A DNA stretch of 47,600 nucleotides from Magnetospirillum sp. WYHS-4 (GTDB lineage Bacteria; Pseudomonadota; Alphaproteobacteria; Rhodospirillales; GLO-3), in the NCBI GenBank assembly GCA_039908345.1, contig JAMOBD010000016.1, positions 1 to 47,600 on the forward strand. Direction: 5' to 3'. Positions 16,872 to 25,204 of the stretch are shown piece by piece (the first letter of the stretch is position 1; each line of letters starts with the position of its first letter). The notes below the pieces were generated by a model. It was not told the DNA's origin. It worked only from the letters and a program-made list of their open reading frames with translations, and did not search any database. The position numbers and the translations under genes were made by a program.

Positions 16872-19800
16872 ATGGACCTTTTCGGCCATCCCGTCGACCT
16901 TGCCGGACTTCCCCGCCCAGCCGAAAGGGAGGCGGCCCGCATCGGGATCGAGCGCTGGCTGGAAGCCGCCCGCGAAGACGGGGATGCCGGGCTTGCCGAC
17001 AGAGCGGCGGCGACCATCGCAAACCCCCGGCTCCGCAAGCTTTTGGAAGGGGTGTTCGGCAACAGTCCCTATCTGACATTTTGCGCCGAGCGGGACCCCG
17101 GAAGTCTCTTACGGGTACTGGGAGAGGGGCCGGACAAGGTGGTCGGCGAGGTGAGCGGCGAACTGGATGGCCTGCGCCGCCGTGCCATCGAGGAGGCCGA
17201 ACTTTCCGCCGCCCTCAGGCGTGCCAAGCGGCGAATCGCCCTGGCGGTGGCCTTCGCCGACATCGCCGGCTTGTGGGGCTTGAAGCGGGTCACCGAGGCC
17301 CTGTCCGATTTCGCGGCCCAGGCCGCCTCCTGTGCCGCCGCCCATGCCTTGCGGGTCCAGGCGGCGCGCGGCGCCTTCACGCTCCGGCATCCGGACGATC
17401 CGGAACGGGATTCGGGCTACATCCTGATCGGCATGGGCAAATTGGGGGCGCGGGAACTCAACTATTCCAGCGATATCGACCTGATCGTGCTGTTCGATCC
17501 GGAAAAGGTCGCCACCGACGATCCGGACGCCCTGCAAGGCCACTTCGTACGCGTCACCAAGACCCTGGTGCGGTTGCTCGACGACCGCACGGAGGAAGGC
17601 TACGTCTTCCGCACCGACCTGCGCTTGAGACCCGACCCCGGCTCGACGCCCATTGCCATTTCGGTGCTGGCCGCCGAACTCTATTACGAAAGCGTCGGCC
17701 AGAACTGGGAACGCCTGGCCATGATAAAGGCCCGCCCGGTGGCCGGCGACCTGGAAGCCGGCCAAGCCTTCGTGGCCGGCCTGAAGCCTTTCGTCTGGCG
17801 GCGTAGCCTGGATTTCGCCACCATCCAGGACGTGCACGCCGTCAAGCGCCAGATCAACGCCCACAAGGGCGGCGCCAGCATCGCCGTGGCCGGTCACAAC
17901 ATCAAGCTGGGCCGGGGCGGTATCCGCGAGATCGAGTTTTTCGCCCAGACCCAGCAGTTGATTTTCGGCGGCCGCGAGCCCCGGCTCCGCCAGACCGGCA
18001 CCGAGAAGGCCCTGATGGCCCTGGCGGCCGAAGGCCGGACGTCCCACGAGGCGGCGGGAGAGATGATTTCCGCCTACCACTACCTGCGGCGCCTCGAACA
18101 CCGCCTGCAAATGATCAACGACGAACAAACTCAGACCCTGCCGGAGACGGACGAAGGACTGGACCGTCTGGCCGCCTTCATGGGTTACGACGACCGGCGG
18201 GCCCTGGCCCAGGACCTGGTCGGCCACCTGCGCAAGGTCGAACAGCGCTACGCCGAACTGTTCGAGGACTCGCCGGCGCTCTCGGGCATGGACGATATCC
18301 CCGGCAACCTGGTCTTCACCGGCAGCGACCCCGATCCCGACACCTACCGCACCCTGGAAACCATGGGCTACCGCCATCCGGCGGTCGTCGACGCCACGGT
18401 GCGGGGTTGGCACCATGCCCGCTACCGGGCGACCAGCACCCGCAAGGCCTGCGAGATCCTTACCGAATTCATGCCCCGCCTGCTCAAGGCCCTGGCGGCG
18501 ACCCCGGATGCCGACGCCGCCTTCCTGAAGTTCGACGAATTCCTGTCGCGCCTGCCGGCCGGGGTGCAGCTCTTTTCGATGATTAGGGTCAATCCCCATC
18601 TGCTCGACCTGCTCGCCGAGATCATGGGAGCGGCTCCCAAGCTGGCCGAGCATCTGGCCCACCGGCCGCAGGTACTCGAAAGCGTCCTGGCCCCCGGCTT
18701 CTTCGAACCGCCGCCGCCGGTGGAAACACTGCTGGAGGAGATGGACCGGGTGCTCAGCCAGGCCATTAGTTTCGAGGACCTGCTCGATCTGGCACGGCGC
18801 TGGGTCGCCGACCGCAAGTTCCAGATCGGGGTGCAGAGCCTCAAAGGTCTGATTGCCCCGCGCGCCGCCGCCCTGGCCCTCAGTACCGTCGCGGAAGCTG
18901 CGCTGGCCCGCTTGTATCCGCATGTCGAGGGCGACTTCGCCAAGATCCACGGCCGCTTTCCCGGCCGGGGCATGGCGATACTGGCCATGGGCAAGTTGGG
19001 TGGGCGCGAAATGACGCCGGCCTCCGACCTGGACCTGATCTTCGTCTATGATACCGGCGGGGCCGAGGCTTCGGACGGCCTCCGGCCGATCGCTCCCAGC
19101 CAGTACTTCGCCCGCCTGAGCCAACGCTTCATCAACGCCATCACCGCCCAGACGGCGGAAGGGGCGCTCTACGAGGTGGACATGCGCCTCCGGCCATCGG
19201 GCAAGGCCGGGCCCATCGCGGTCAGCCTGGAAGCCTTCGCCAAGTACCAGCGCGAGGAGGCCTGGACCTGGGAGCACATGGCGCTCACGCGGGCCCGGGC
19301 GATTTCCGCCCCACCCGAACTGGGCGACGCGGTCAAGGCCATCATCCGCGAGGTCCTGACCCGGCCGCGCGAAGCCGACCGGTTGCTGCGGGACGTTGCC
19401 GACATGCGGCGGCGCATGGATGCGGAGCACCACACGGATTTCATCTGGGAGGTCAAACACCTGCGCGGCGGCTTGGTGGATATCGAGTTCCTCACCCAAT
19501 ACCTGCAGCTTCGCCACGGCCAAGTCCAGCCAGAGGCCCTGTCCCAGAACACCCACCTGGCGCTGGAGCGTCTGCGGGACGCCGGCTGTCTGGCACCGGC
19601 CCTGGCCGGAACGCTGTTGGAAGCCCTGGATCTCTGGCAGGCTTTGCAGGGCCTGCTGCGCCTAACCATTCCCGGCTATTTCGTCCAGGGCAGGGAAAAG
19701 GATGTTCCGGAGGCCCTGCGTGGTATGCTGGCGCGCCTCGGCGATTGTCCCGATTTCGGGGCGCTGGAGAACCGCATACGGCAAACCTCGGCGAAGGTTC

Positions 19801-19874
19801 ACGACATCTTCAAGGAAATGATCGAAAATCCGGCCGCCAGCCTGCCACCCCCCAAGGAGGACCATTCCCCATGA
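16872..19874 (+). CDS. glnE: bifunctional glutamine synthetase adenylyltransferase / adenylyl-removing enzyme
   Basis: The 1000-residue protein contains two nucleotidyltransferase domains. The N-terminal deadenylylase has GMGKLGARELNYSSDIDL (about residue 190), and the C-terminal adenylyltransferase has AMGKLGGREMTPASDLDL (about residue 704). Each is followed by a helical PII-binding type domain (GGIREIEFF and GGLVDIEFL). It switches glutamine synthetase off and on by AMP addition and removal in response to nitrogen. I prefer the ATG at 16872, which has CGGAG nine bases before it; an in-frame GTG at 16845 is possible. The ATGA overlap with the peroxiredoxin shows co-transcription. Glutamine synthetase control fits a nitrogen-fixing organism. 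Confidence 0.96.
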   Translation: MDLFGHPVDLAGLPRPAEREAARIGIERWLEAAREDGDAGLADRAAATIANPRLRKLLEGVFGNSPYLTFCAERDPGSLLRVLGEGPDKVVGEVSGELDGLRRRAIEEAELSAALRRAKRRIALAVAFADIAGLWGLKRVTEALSDFAAQAASCAAAHALRVQAARGAFTLRHPDDPERDSGYILIGMGKLGARELNYSSDIDLIVLFDPEKVATDDPDALQGHFVRVTKTLVRLLDDRTEEGYVFRTDLRLRPDPGSTPIAISVLAAELYYESVGQNWERLAMIKARPVAGDLEAGQAFVAGLKPFVWRRSLDFATIQDVHAVKRQINAHKGGASIAVAGHNIKLGRGGIREIEFFAQTQQLIFGGREPRLRQTGTEKALMALAAEGRTSHEAAGEMISAYHYLRRLEHRLQMINDEQTQTLPETDEGLDRLAAFMGYDDRRALAQDLVGHLRKVEQRYAELFEDSPALSGMDDIPGNLVFTGSDPDPDTYRTLETMGYRHPAVVDATVRGWHHARYRATSTRKACEILTEFMPRLLKALAATPDADAAFLKFDEFLSRLPAGVQLFSMIRVNPHLLDLLAEIMGAAPKLAEHLAHRPQVLESVLAPGFFEPPPPVETLLEEMDRVLSQAISFEDLLDLARRWVADRKFQIGVQSLKGLIAPRAAALALSTVAEAALARLYPHVEGDFAKIHGRFPGRGMAILAMGKLGGREMTPASDLDLIFVYDTGGAEASDGLRPIAPSQYFARLSQRFINAITAQTAEGALYEVDMRLRPSGKAGPIAVSLEAFAKYQREEAWTWEHMALTRARAISAPPELGDAVKAIIREVLTRPREADRLLRDVADMRRRMDAEHHTDFIWEVKHLRGGLVDIEFLTQYLQLRHGQVQPEALSQNTHLALERLRDAGCLAPALAGTLLEALDLWQALQGLLRLTIPGYFVQGREKDVPEALRGMLARLGDCPDFGALENRIRQTSAKVHDIFKEMIENPAASLPPPKEDHSP

Positions 19875-20335
19875 CCGTTGGACCCGGCGATCCCGCTCCA
19901 TCCTGCCCTTTGCCGGTCGACGGCGGCGGCAACTTGGCTCTGTCCGATCTGAAGGGCCGGGTCGTGGTGCTCTATTTCTATCCCAAGGACAACACGCCGG
20001 GCTGCACCCGCGAGGCCATCGACTTCCGCGACCGCAAGGCCGCCTTCGACGCCGTCGGCGCGGTGGTGGTCGGGGTGTCCCGCGACTCCATCAAGAGCCA
20101 CAAGGGCTTCAAGAAGAAGCAGGAACTGAACTTCGTCCTGCTCGCCGACGAGGAAGCGTCGCTCTGCCAAGCCTACGAGGTGTGGAAGGAAAAGAAGCAG
20201 TACGGACGCAGCTTCATGGGCATCGAGCGGTCCACCTTCCTCATCGACCGCCAGGGCGTCATCCGCCGCGAATGGCGCAAGGTGAAGGTGGAGGGCCATG
20301 CCGACGAGGTGTTGAAGGCGGCGCGGGAGTTGTAA
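19871..20335 (+). CDS. bcp: thioredoxin-dependent peroxiredoxin, Bcp/PrxQ family
   Basis: The 154-residue protein reduces hydrogen peroxide and organic peroxides. The peroxidatic Cys is C45 in YPKDNTPGCTREA, with the conserved FRD block after it. The resolving Cys found five residues later in E. coli Bcp is absent (Ile here), so it would act as a one-Cys or alternative two-Cys type. The remaining cysteines are C12 and one in SLCQAYEVW. The start overlaps the glnE stop as ATGA. The peroxiredoxin link to glnE is conserved in several alphaproteobacteria as far as I recall, but is not functionally explained. Confidence 0.93.
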   Translation: MTVGPGDPAPSCPLPVDGGGNLALSDLKGRVVVLYFYPKDNTPGCTREAIDFRDRKAAFDAVGAVVVGVSRDSIKSHKGFKKKQELNFVLLADEEASLCQAYEVWKEKKQYGRSFMGIERSTFLIDRQGVIRREWRKVKVEGHADEVLKAAREL

Positions 20336-20389
20336 CCGGGGGACGGCTCTGGTTGAATGGGGGCCGGGGTCGGGCAAGGGACACAGGGC

Positions 20390-20905
20390 ATGGTCAAGGA
20401 CCTGGAAGAAGACGACGGAGAAGACGCCGGTCCCGCAAAGGGAAAGGGCGGCAAGAAAAAGCTGATCGTCATCGTGGCGGCGGCCCTGGTGGTTCTTTTG
20501 GCCGGTGGCGGCGCGGCGTTCTTTTTCTTGGGCGGGAAAAAGGCTCCCGGCGAACAGGCCGGAGAGGAGAAGATCGACCCCAACGCCGCCCTCAAGCCGC
20601 CGCTCATGCACGAAATGGCCGATATCGTGGTCGACCTGAAGACCGACCAGTGCCGGACGCCCTTCCTCAAGCTCAAGGTCCGCTTGGCGGTGACCGACGA
20701 GAAGGACGTGACCATCCTGAAGGAAATCGAACCCTTTCTGATCGACAAGCTGAAGGTCCACCTGCGCGACCTGACGGCCAACGATCTCCGCGGCGCGGCG
20801 GGGTCGGAGAAGCTGCGCTTTGACATCGCCAACATGATCGTCGTTTCGGGCGGCAAGCCGGTGAAGTTGCGCGCCGTGCTGTTCAAGGAATTCCTGCTGC
20901 AATGA
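20390..20905 (+). CDS. fliL: flagellar basal body-associated protein FliL
   Basis: The 171-residue protein has an acidic then Lys-rich cytoplasmic N-terminus, one membrane helix (about residues 25-47, LIVIVAAALVVLLAGGGAAF), and a periplasmic FliL domain ending VKLRAVLFKEFLLQ. FliL forms rings around the stator and supports motor torque. I chose 20390 because AAGGGA lies eight bases before it; an in-frame ATG at 20357 would add 11 weakly coding residues. No other flagellar genes are near, so it is an orphan copy, possibly a second FliL. It shares ATGA with the next gene. Confidence 0.87.
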   Translation: MVKDLEEDDGEDAGPAKGKGGKKKLIVIVAAALVVLLAGGGAAFFFLGGKKAPGEQAGEEKIDPNAALKPPLMHEMADIVVDLKTDQCRTPFLKLKVRLAVTDEKDVTILKEIEPFLIDKLKVHLRDLTANDLRGAAGSEKLRFDIANMIVVSGGKPVKLRAVLFKEFLLQ

Positions 20906-21735
20906 CCACGGCCGAACGGGTTCCCGAAGCCAGCCTGATCCATCGCGGCCTGGGGCGGGTGGAATTCTTCGACCTCACGGATGCGGAAATCGCCGGCCTG
21001 GACGGCATTCTTTCGGACTTGGCCGGGGAAGGACGGCGGGCGGTCAGCTTCCATGTTCCCGTTCATCGTCCGGACTGGTTCCCCCAGGTGGGTGTAACCT
21101 GCTATTTCCTCTCCGAGGACGCGGCGAAGCGGGAACGGTCCTTCCGGTTGGTCGAACACACCCTGGACCTGGCGGAGCGCTTCGGCGCGGAGTACTTGGT
21201 CACCCACCTGACCTTCGGCCCCACCGATACCCATGATCCGGTCCGGGCCCGCGACCTGGCCGTGGAGGCTTGCGCCCGCTTCGCCCGCCTGAGCCGCGAA
21301 CGCGGCCTGCCCATCGACGTGGAATTCGCCGCCTATACCGATTCCTACAACGACCCCGCCACCTTCGCCGCGGCCGTCACGGCGCATCCGGAACTGGGGC
21401 TTTGCATCGACGTGGGCCATACCTTCCTGGGGGCGCTGAAGCGGGAACGGGACTTCCTGGGCGACATCCGGGTCCTGGCGCCCCATGCCCGGTCCCTGCA
21501 TCTCTGGAACAGCACGGGGCCGGAACATACCCGGCTCCACCACCACACACCCCTCCATCCTTCCCAGCATCCCAGGGATGGCTGGATCGACTTGGCGGCC
21601 GTGATGGAAATCGTCCTTGTCGCCAATCCCCGGCCGCCCAAGGTGATCTTCGAATACCCGGTGGCGGAGGTCACCCCGGAAATCCAGGCCGGCTACGACT
21701 GGGTGGCGGGGATGATGGGAGCCCGAATCCCCTAA
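20902..21735 (+). CDS. TIM-barrel sugar phosphate isomerase/epimerase-like protein (AP endonuclease 2 fold)
   Basis: The 277-residue protein resembles xylose isomerase-like TIM barrels: YLVTHLTFGP on one strand, a metal-ligand-like Glu in IDVEFAAY, LCIDVGHTFLG with Asp and His, and LHLWNSTGPEH near the C-terminal metal site. Members include hydroxypyruvate isomerase, inosose dehydratase and endonuclease IV relatives. The substrate cannot be assigned. It overlaps fliL by four bases (ATGA) and is the last gene of the glnE-bcp-fliL run. It ends in a 4-base overlap with the convergent Cas2/SinR-like gene. Confidence 0.75.
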   Translation: MTTAERVPEASLIHRGLGRVEFFDLTDAEIAGLDGILSDLAGEGRRAVSFHVPVHRPDWFPQVGVTCYFLSEDAAKRERSFRLVEHTLDLAERFGAEYLVTHLTFGPTDTHDPVRARDLAVEACARFARLSRERGLPIDVEFAAYTDSYNDPATFAAAVTAHPELGLCIDVGHTFLGALKRERDFLGDIRVLAPHARSLHLWNSTGPEHTRLHHHTPLHPSQHPRDGWIDLAAVMEIVLVANPRPPKVIFEYPVAEVTPEIQAGYDWVAGMMGARIP

Positions 21736-22004
21736 ATCCAAAGCTTGCGAACCTGGGGGGTGGCGGTGAGCAGATCGCGGTAGGTGCCGCTGGGGGATTC
21801 GGCCACCAGGAGCCGGTCGGCGGTCCCCATGACCGAATTGAGGTGTTCGTAGATCTGTTCGCCCGACATGCGGCTTTTGATCAGCCAGACCCGGTCGAGC
21901 AGCTTGGCCGTACCGGCCGCCTTGAGGGCGTCGATGCGGTGCTCGACCTCGGACACGGAGGGCTTCTTTCCGGCAAGGTCGAAGCAGACGATGAATTGCT
22001 GCAT
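21732..22004 (-). CDS. small Cas2/SinR-like ferredoxin-fold protein at the end of the nif accessory operon
   Basis: The 90-residue protein reads MQQFIVCFDLAGKKPS, then LDRVWLIKSRMSGEQIYEHL and TADRLLVAES. This alternation (beta strand with a Tyr/Phe-Asp-Leu end, helix, WL-K strand, S-AEQI helix, DRLLV strand) resembles the SinR-like proteins related to Cas2 and VapD. The Cas2 family includes metal-dependent nucleases and structural adaptors, but no cas genes or repeats are nearby. It follows nifW by 16 bases with AAGGA before its ATG, so it belongs to the iscA-nifV-nifW operon. A function in nitrogen fixation is only suggested by position. Confidence 0.65.
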   Translation of the reverse strand: MQQFIVCFDLAGKKPSVSEVEHRIDALKAAGTAKLLDRVWLIKSRMSGEQIYEHLNSVMGTADRLLVAESPSGTYRDLLTATPQVRKLWI

Positions 22005-22020
22005 GGGATGGTCCTTTCAA

Positions 22021-22353
22021 TCAGCTCTTGGTCTGGGAGTGGAGGCTGGATAGCGGCACGAAGCCGGTGGCTTGGCGCAGGACCTTGAAGCCCCGGCTTT
22101 CGAGAGGACCGGCTACCTCGAAGTCCCGGTAGGCCCGCTCCAGGGTCTCCTTGCAGGTGCGCCAGAGAGTCGCGTCGTCCATGCTGTCGGTGTTGTCGAG
22201 GTGCAGGTAATCGGCCATGCGCTTCAGGATGTGCAGGCGCGCGACGTCGAGGCGGTGCTGCTCGAAGGGAACCTCGAAGAAGCGGAAGAAATCCTCGGCC
22301 GCCGACAGGTCCTTCAGGCCTTTCCGGACATCGCACAGGCGGGCATCGCACAT
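22021..22353 (-). CDS. nifW: nitrogenase-stabilizing/protective protein NifW
   Basis: The 110-residue protein has the NifW signatures LKDLSAAEDFFRFFEVPFEQ and VARLHILKRMADYL near the N-terminus, and FKVLRQATGFVPLSSL at the C-terminus. NifW protects the nitrogenase MoFe protein from oxygen damage and is only found with nif genes. A strong AGAGGAG precedes its ATG, and it starts 17 bases after nifV. Its presence implies the organism fixes nitrogen with structural nif genes elsewhere in the genome. Confidence 0.92.
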   Translation of the reverse strand: MCDARLCDVRKGLKDLSAAEDFFRFFEVPFEQHRLDVARLHILKRMADYLHLDNTDSMDDATLWRTCKETLERAYRDFEVAGPLESRGFKVLRQATGFVPLSSLHSQTKS

Positions 22354-22370
22354 GGCTCTTCTCCTCTTGC

Positions 22371-23537
22371 TCAGTTCAGCAGGGCCGGGCCGGCCAGGGA
22401 CGCCAAGCCGCCGGCGAGGCCGGGAATGCCGGCGGTTTCGATGAGAAAGCGGTGCAGGTCCTCGGTAGAAGGCGCATGCTTGGTATCCTGGGCGTGGGTC
22501 CGGATGCGCGCCAGGATGGCCCGCGCCTGGGCCGGAGCGACGGCGAGCCCCAGGTCACGATAGGCGTTGACCACCGCGCTGACGCCGGAATGCTTGCCCA
22601 GCACGAAGCGGTGGCGGCGCCCGAACTTGGCGGGATCGAGGGCCTGGTAGGTGCGTGGATCGCGCAGCAGGCCATGCACGTGCAGGCCGGATTCATGAGT
22701 GAAGACGGCCTCGCCGACGATGCTCTTGTTGGCCGGGACCGGGTGCCCGGACGCCTCGGCGACGAGCCGCGAGACATCGCCCAGGGACCGGGCGTCGATG
22801 CCGGAGGCCAAGCCGTGGATTTGTTCCAGGGCGACGGCGACTTCTTCCAGGGGCGCGTTTCCGGCCCGCTCGCCCAAGCCGTTTACGGTTGTGCTGACGT
22901 GAGTCGCGCCGCCCAGAACCGCCCCTAAGGAATTGGCGGTCGCCAGGCCCAGATCGTCATGGGCGTGGATTTCCAATTCGATATCGGTGGTTCGCCGCAG
23001 GGCGGCGAACAATTCCCGGGTCCGGAAGGGGTCGAGGATGCCCAGCGTATCGGCGAACCGGAAGCGCCGGGCGCCGACTGCCGCCACGGTGCGCACCACA
23101 TCGGCAAGGAAGGCCGGATCGGCGCGGGAGGAGTCTTCCCCACCGACGGAAACATCGAGGCCGCGGAACAGGGCGAGCGGCACGATCTCGCGGATGCGCC
23201 GCAGGCACCAAGACCGATCACGGCCCAACTTGCCGGCCAACTGGGTGTCGGAAACCGGGATCGACAGGTTGACCATGGTGACGCCGGTGGCCAGGGCGGC
23301 GGCCAGGTCGTCCTCGCGCATCCGGCACCAGGCGATGGGTCGCGCCGCGAGCCCGAGGCCGACGATGGCCCGGATGTCATCCTGTTCCTCCGGCCCCATG
23401 GCCGGGATGCCCACTTCCATCTCGGGGACGCCGGCGGCATCCAAGGCGCGGGCGATCGCCAGCTTCTCCGGGCGAGTGAAGGCAACACCGGCCGTCTGTT
23501 CCCCGTCGCGCAGCGTCGTGTCGTTCATGACGACCAT
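22371..23537 (-). CDS. nifV: homocitrate synthase NifV
   Basis: The 388-residue protein joins acetyl-CoA and 2-oxoglutarate to give homocitrate, the organic ligand of FeMo-cofactor. It has [16 protein letters not shown] (HMGL-like catalytic start with the metal-binding Asp), the metal-ligand [18 protein letters not shown], and GKHSGVSAV in the C-terminal region. It looks like NifV rather than LeuA because it is short, lacks the regulatory domain, and lies between a nif-type iscA and nifW. GGAAGGAG precedes the ATG at 23537; an in-frame ATG lies three codons later. Confidence 0.95.
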   Translation of the reverse strand: MVVMNDTTLRDGEQTAGVAFTRPEKLAIARALDAAGVPEMEVGIPAMGPEEQDDIRAIVGLGLAARPIAWCRMREDDLAAALATGVTMVNLSIPVSDTQLAGKLGRDRSWCLRRIREIVPLALFRGLDVSVGGEDSSRADPAFLADVVRTVAAVGARRFRFADTLGILDPFRTRELFAALRRTTDIELEIHAHDDLGLATANSLGAVLGGATHVSTTVNGLGERAGNAPLEEVAVALEQIHGLASGIDARSLGDVSRLVAEASGHPVPANKSIVGEAVFTHESGLHVHGLLRDPRTYQALDPAKFGRRHRFVLGKHSGVSAVVNAYRDLGLAVAPAQARAILARIRTHAQDTKHAPSTEDLHRFLIETAGIPGLAGGLASLAGPALLN

Positions 23538-23550
23538 GGCCGCTCCTTCC

Positions 23551-23874
23551 TCAGCAGGCGAAGGACTTGCCGCAGCCGCACTTGCCCTGGGCCTTGGGGT
23601 TGTCGAAAGTGAAGCCCGCCCCTTCCAGGCGAGTCACGAAATCGATGGTGACGCCGTCCAGCAAGAGGGCGCTCGCCGGGTCGACGAAGACCTTCAGGCC
23701 TTGGCAGTCGACGACGGTGTCATCGTCTTGGGGGGCGGGTTCGAAGCCCATGGCATAGCGCAGGCCGGCGCAGCCGCCCGACTGGACGGCCACACGCAGC
23801 CCGGCTTCCGTGCCCTCGCCGTCCGCCATGGCGGATCGAGCGGCCAGGACGGCATTGGGAGTCATCGCCAGCAT
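23551..23874 (-). CDS. nif-associated IscA/HesB-type Fe-S carrier
   Basis: The 107-residue A-type carrier has the three conserved Cys positions: SGGCAGLRY and the C-terminal CGCGKSF. Length and features match IscA-nif, which helps assemble or deliver Fe-S clusters for nitrogenase. The start at 23874 is set by a very strong GAGGAGGA ribosome binding site; the frame is open about 20 codons upstream, but that part overlaps the promoter region. It is the first gene of the operon iscA-nifV-nifW-SinR-like and lies about 33 bases after the predicted sigma-54 transcription start. Confidence 0.92.
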   Translation of the reverse strand: MLAMTPNAVLAARSAMADGEGTEAGLRVAVQSGGCAGLRYAMGFEPAPQDDDTVVDCQGLKVFVDPASALLLDGVTIDFVTRLEGAGFTFDNPKAQGKCGCGKSFAC

Positions 23875-23918
23875 GTCATCCTCCTCGGGCGCCTCTTGTG
23901 GCGTCCCAAGGAGGATAC

Positions 23919-23933
23919 GCAAGCTGCGGGCCA
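23919..23933 (-). promoter_or_regulatory. sigma-54 (-24/-12) promoter of the nif accessory operon
   Basis: Reading on the minus strand, TGGCCCGCAGCTTGC matches the TGGCACG-N4-TTGC consensus at all positions but one (A to C), with the invariant GG and GC ten bases apart. Transcription should begin near 23907. Confidence 0.85.
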
Positions 23934-23976
23934 AGTCTAACTCATTGGTAAAGCACGAATTATGCTTTGTCGACGT

Positions 23977-23992
23977 TGTCGGCTTCGCGACA
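23977..23992. promoter_or_regulatory. NifA upstream activator site
   Basis: TGT-N10-ACA (TGTCGGCTTCGCGACA), the exact NifA consensus, is part of a wider palindrome. It is centred about 78 bases upstream of the predicted start of the nif operon transcript, a normal distance for NifA acting on sigma-54. Confidence 0.8.
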
Positions 23993-24010
23993 AGGCTTGT
24001 CGGGATCGTC

Positions 24011-24301
24011 TTATCCCAGGCGACCTTCGAAATCGCATTCGGATTTCAAGTCATGGCCCATTTTCGGCATATGGGCGTCGCTCGGGAATTCCTGGTGGCC
24101 GGTGTCCACCGAATAGAGGGTCTTGCCGGTGGCGCCGGCCGTTTCGATGGCGGCCACGCCGTCCCAGATGCCCTCGAAGCGGACATGGTCGAGAACGTCG
24201 GCCTCGTCGGCGCCATCCCGCTTCTCGCAAAGCAGGCTGTGGATATTGCCGTCGCCTTGGGCGACGTGCTCCGTATGGCGGATGGTGACATTGTAGGTCA
24301 T
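24011..24301 (-). CDS. small hypothetical protein upstream of the nif operon
   Basis: The 96-residue protein starts MTYNVTIRHTEHVAQGDG. It is rich in His and Asp, has two Cys (in SLLCEKRD and KSECDFEG), and has no signal peptide or membrane segment. I do not recognise it. A perfect AGGAGG precedes the ATG at 24301, so translation is likely. It ends about 78 bases before the sigma-54 promoter of the iscA-nifV-nifW operon, so the NifA site lies just after its stop. It has no visible -24/-12 promoter of its own. Co-regulation with nif is possible but unproven. Confidence 0.7.
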   Translation of the reverse strand: MTYNVTIRHTEHVAQGDGNIHSLLCEKRDGADEADVLDHVRFEGIWDGVAAIETAGATGKTLYSVDTGHQEFPSDAHMPKMGHDLKSECDFEGRLG

Positions 24302-24454
24302 GGGGAACCTCCTGGGTCCGGTTGCTCTTCCATATGGGGAGTCCCGAGCCGAATGCCAGCCCAGGGCAATTCGATTGGCTCCAGAGTCCATTGCCAGGCG
24401 ACCGGGGAGGGGATATGCCTGGAGTGTCGGGCGTGGGGCGTAGGATGCAGGGCG

Positions 24455-24874
24455 ATGGTGCACTCGAAACTCGATTTGATTCACCTGCTGGCCCAGGCCG
24501 AGTCCAAGGCCGCGAAACTGGCCGAGGAAAACCGGCAGTTGGCCCAGGCCTTCGATCAGGTCTTGCAGGCCCAACACCTGGAGGCCCTGCAACTGGCCGA
24601 GGTGAGCGAGCAGCTTTGGGCGGCGCAGGAGGCCTTGGCCAACGCCAGTGCCGACCGCGAGAAGGTGCTGGCGGCGCTGGCCACGATGAGCGGCAAGCTC
24701 ACCCGCATCCAGACCCAGGTCAAGGAAACCCAGGATGCCGCCGTCAAGGGGGTTTCGGGGCTGGAACTCCAGGCGCGCCTCTACGAGATCAAGGCCGCGG
24801 TCGAGATCGACCCCCTTGAGGAAATGGTTCGCGCCTACAACGAGAAACTGATGGCCCAAGGGCCCAAGGGCTGA
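24455..24874 (+). CDS. hypothetical coiled-coil protein
   Basis: The 139-residue protein has a long amphipathic heptad region (about residues 5-100; KLDLIHLLAQAESKAAKLAE then LAQAFDQVLQAQ and so on), rich in Ala, Leu, Glu and Gln, with no membrane segment. I do not recognise the family. The start at 24455 is the first ATG in the coding-like part, but its ribosome binding site is weak. It lies divergently from the small nif-adjacent gene (153-base gap) and convergent with the next small gene (4-base gap). Codon use is native. Confidence 0.6.
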   Translation: MVHSKLDLIHLLAQAESKAAKLAEENRQLAQAFDQVLQAQHLEALQLAEVSEQLWAAQEALANASADREKVLAALATMSGKLTRIQTQVKETQDAAVKGVSGLELQARLYEIKAAVEIDPLEEMVRAYNEKLMAQGPKG

Positions 24875-24878
24875 CGGC

Positions 24879-25193
24879 CTACTTCCTGAAGGGCGCAAGC
24901 ATCCGTTCGATCAGCGTTGGCTTTTTCGGCGCCTTGGCCTTGGGCTTGGCGGCCGGCGCTGCCTTTTTGGCCGGTCCCGCGCCGCATTCCGGATTGGCGA
25001 ACGTATAGAAACAGCGGAAGGTGCCGCTGTCGCCCAGGGCATAATAGGCCACCTTCTGGATCGTCTTGTCGCGGCGGCAGCGGGCCTTGGCATCGGCTTC
25101 CGCCGCATCCTTGTCGGCGATCGAATCGCTGTATTCCAGCTTGCCTTCCTTGAGGCTCTGGCCCGGCCTGCAGATGTAGATTTCGGTTGCCAT
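24879..25193 (-). CDS. small hypothetical protein with Ala/Lys/Pro-rich linker
   Basis: The 104-residue protein has a compact N-terminal part with four Cys (in YICRPGQ, KARCRRD, FRCFYTF and NPECG), then a low-complexity AKPKAKAPKK linker and a short basic helix TLIERMLAPFRK. It is not recognised. It starts 11 bases after the stop of the upstream histidine kinase on the same strand, so the two are probably one transcript. The Cys pattern could bind metal or form disulfides, but no export signal is seen. Confidence 0.65.
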   Translation of the reverse strand: MATEIYICRPGQSLKEGKLEYSDSIADKDAAEADAKARCRRDKTIQKVAYYALGDSGTFRCFYTFANPECGAGPAKKAAPAAKPKAKAPKKPTLIERMLAPFRK

Positions 25194-25204
25194 CGCCTGA
25201 CCGC

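Noticed and set aside
17109-19556. Open minus-strand frame of 815 codons within glnE
   Set aside because: Shadow of glnE. No domains; composition typical of the reverse complement of GC-rich genes.
21732-22004. CRISPR-Cas locus because of the Cas2-like protein
   Set aside because: No direct repeats, spacers or other cas genes were seen on either side. The gene belongs to the nif accessory operon.
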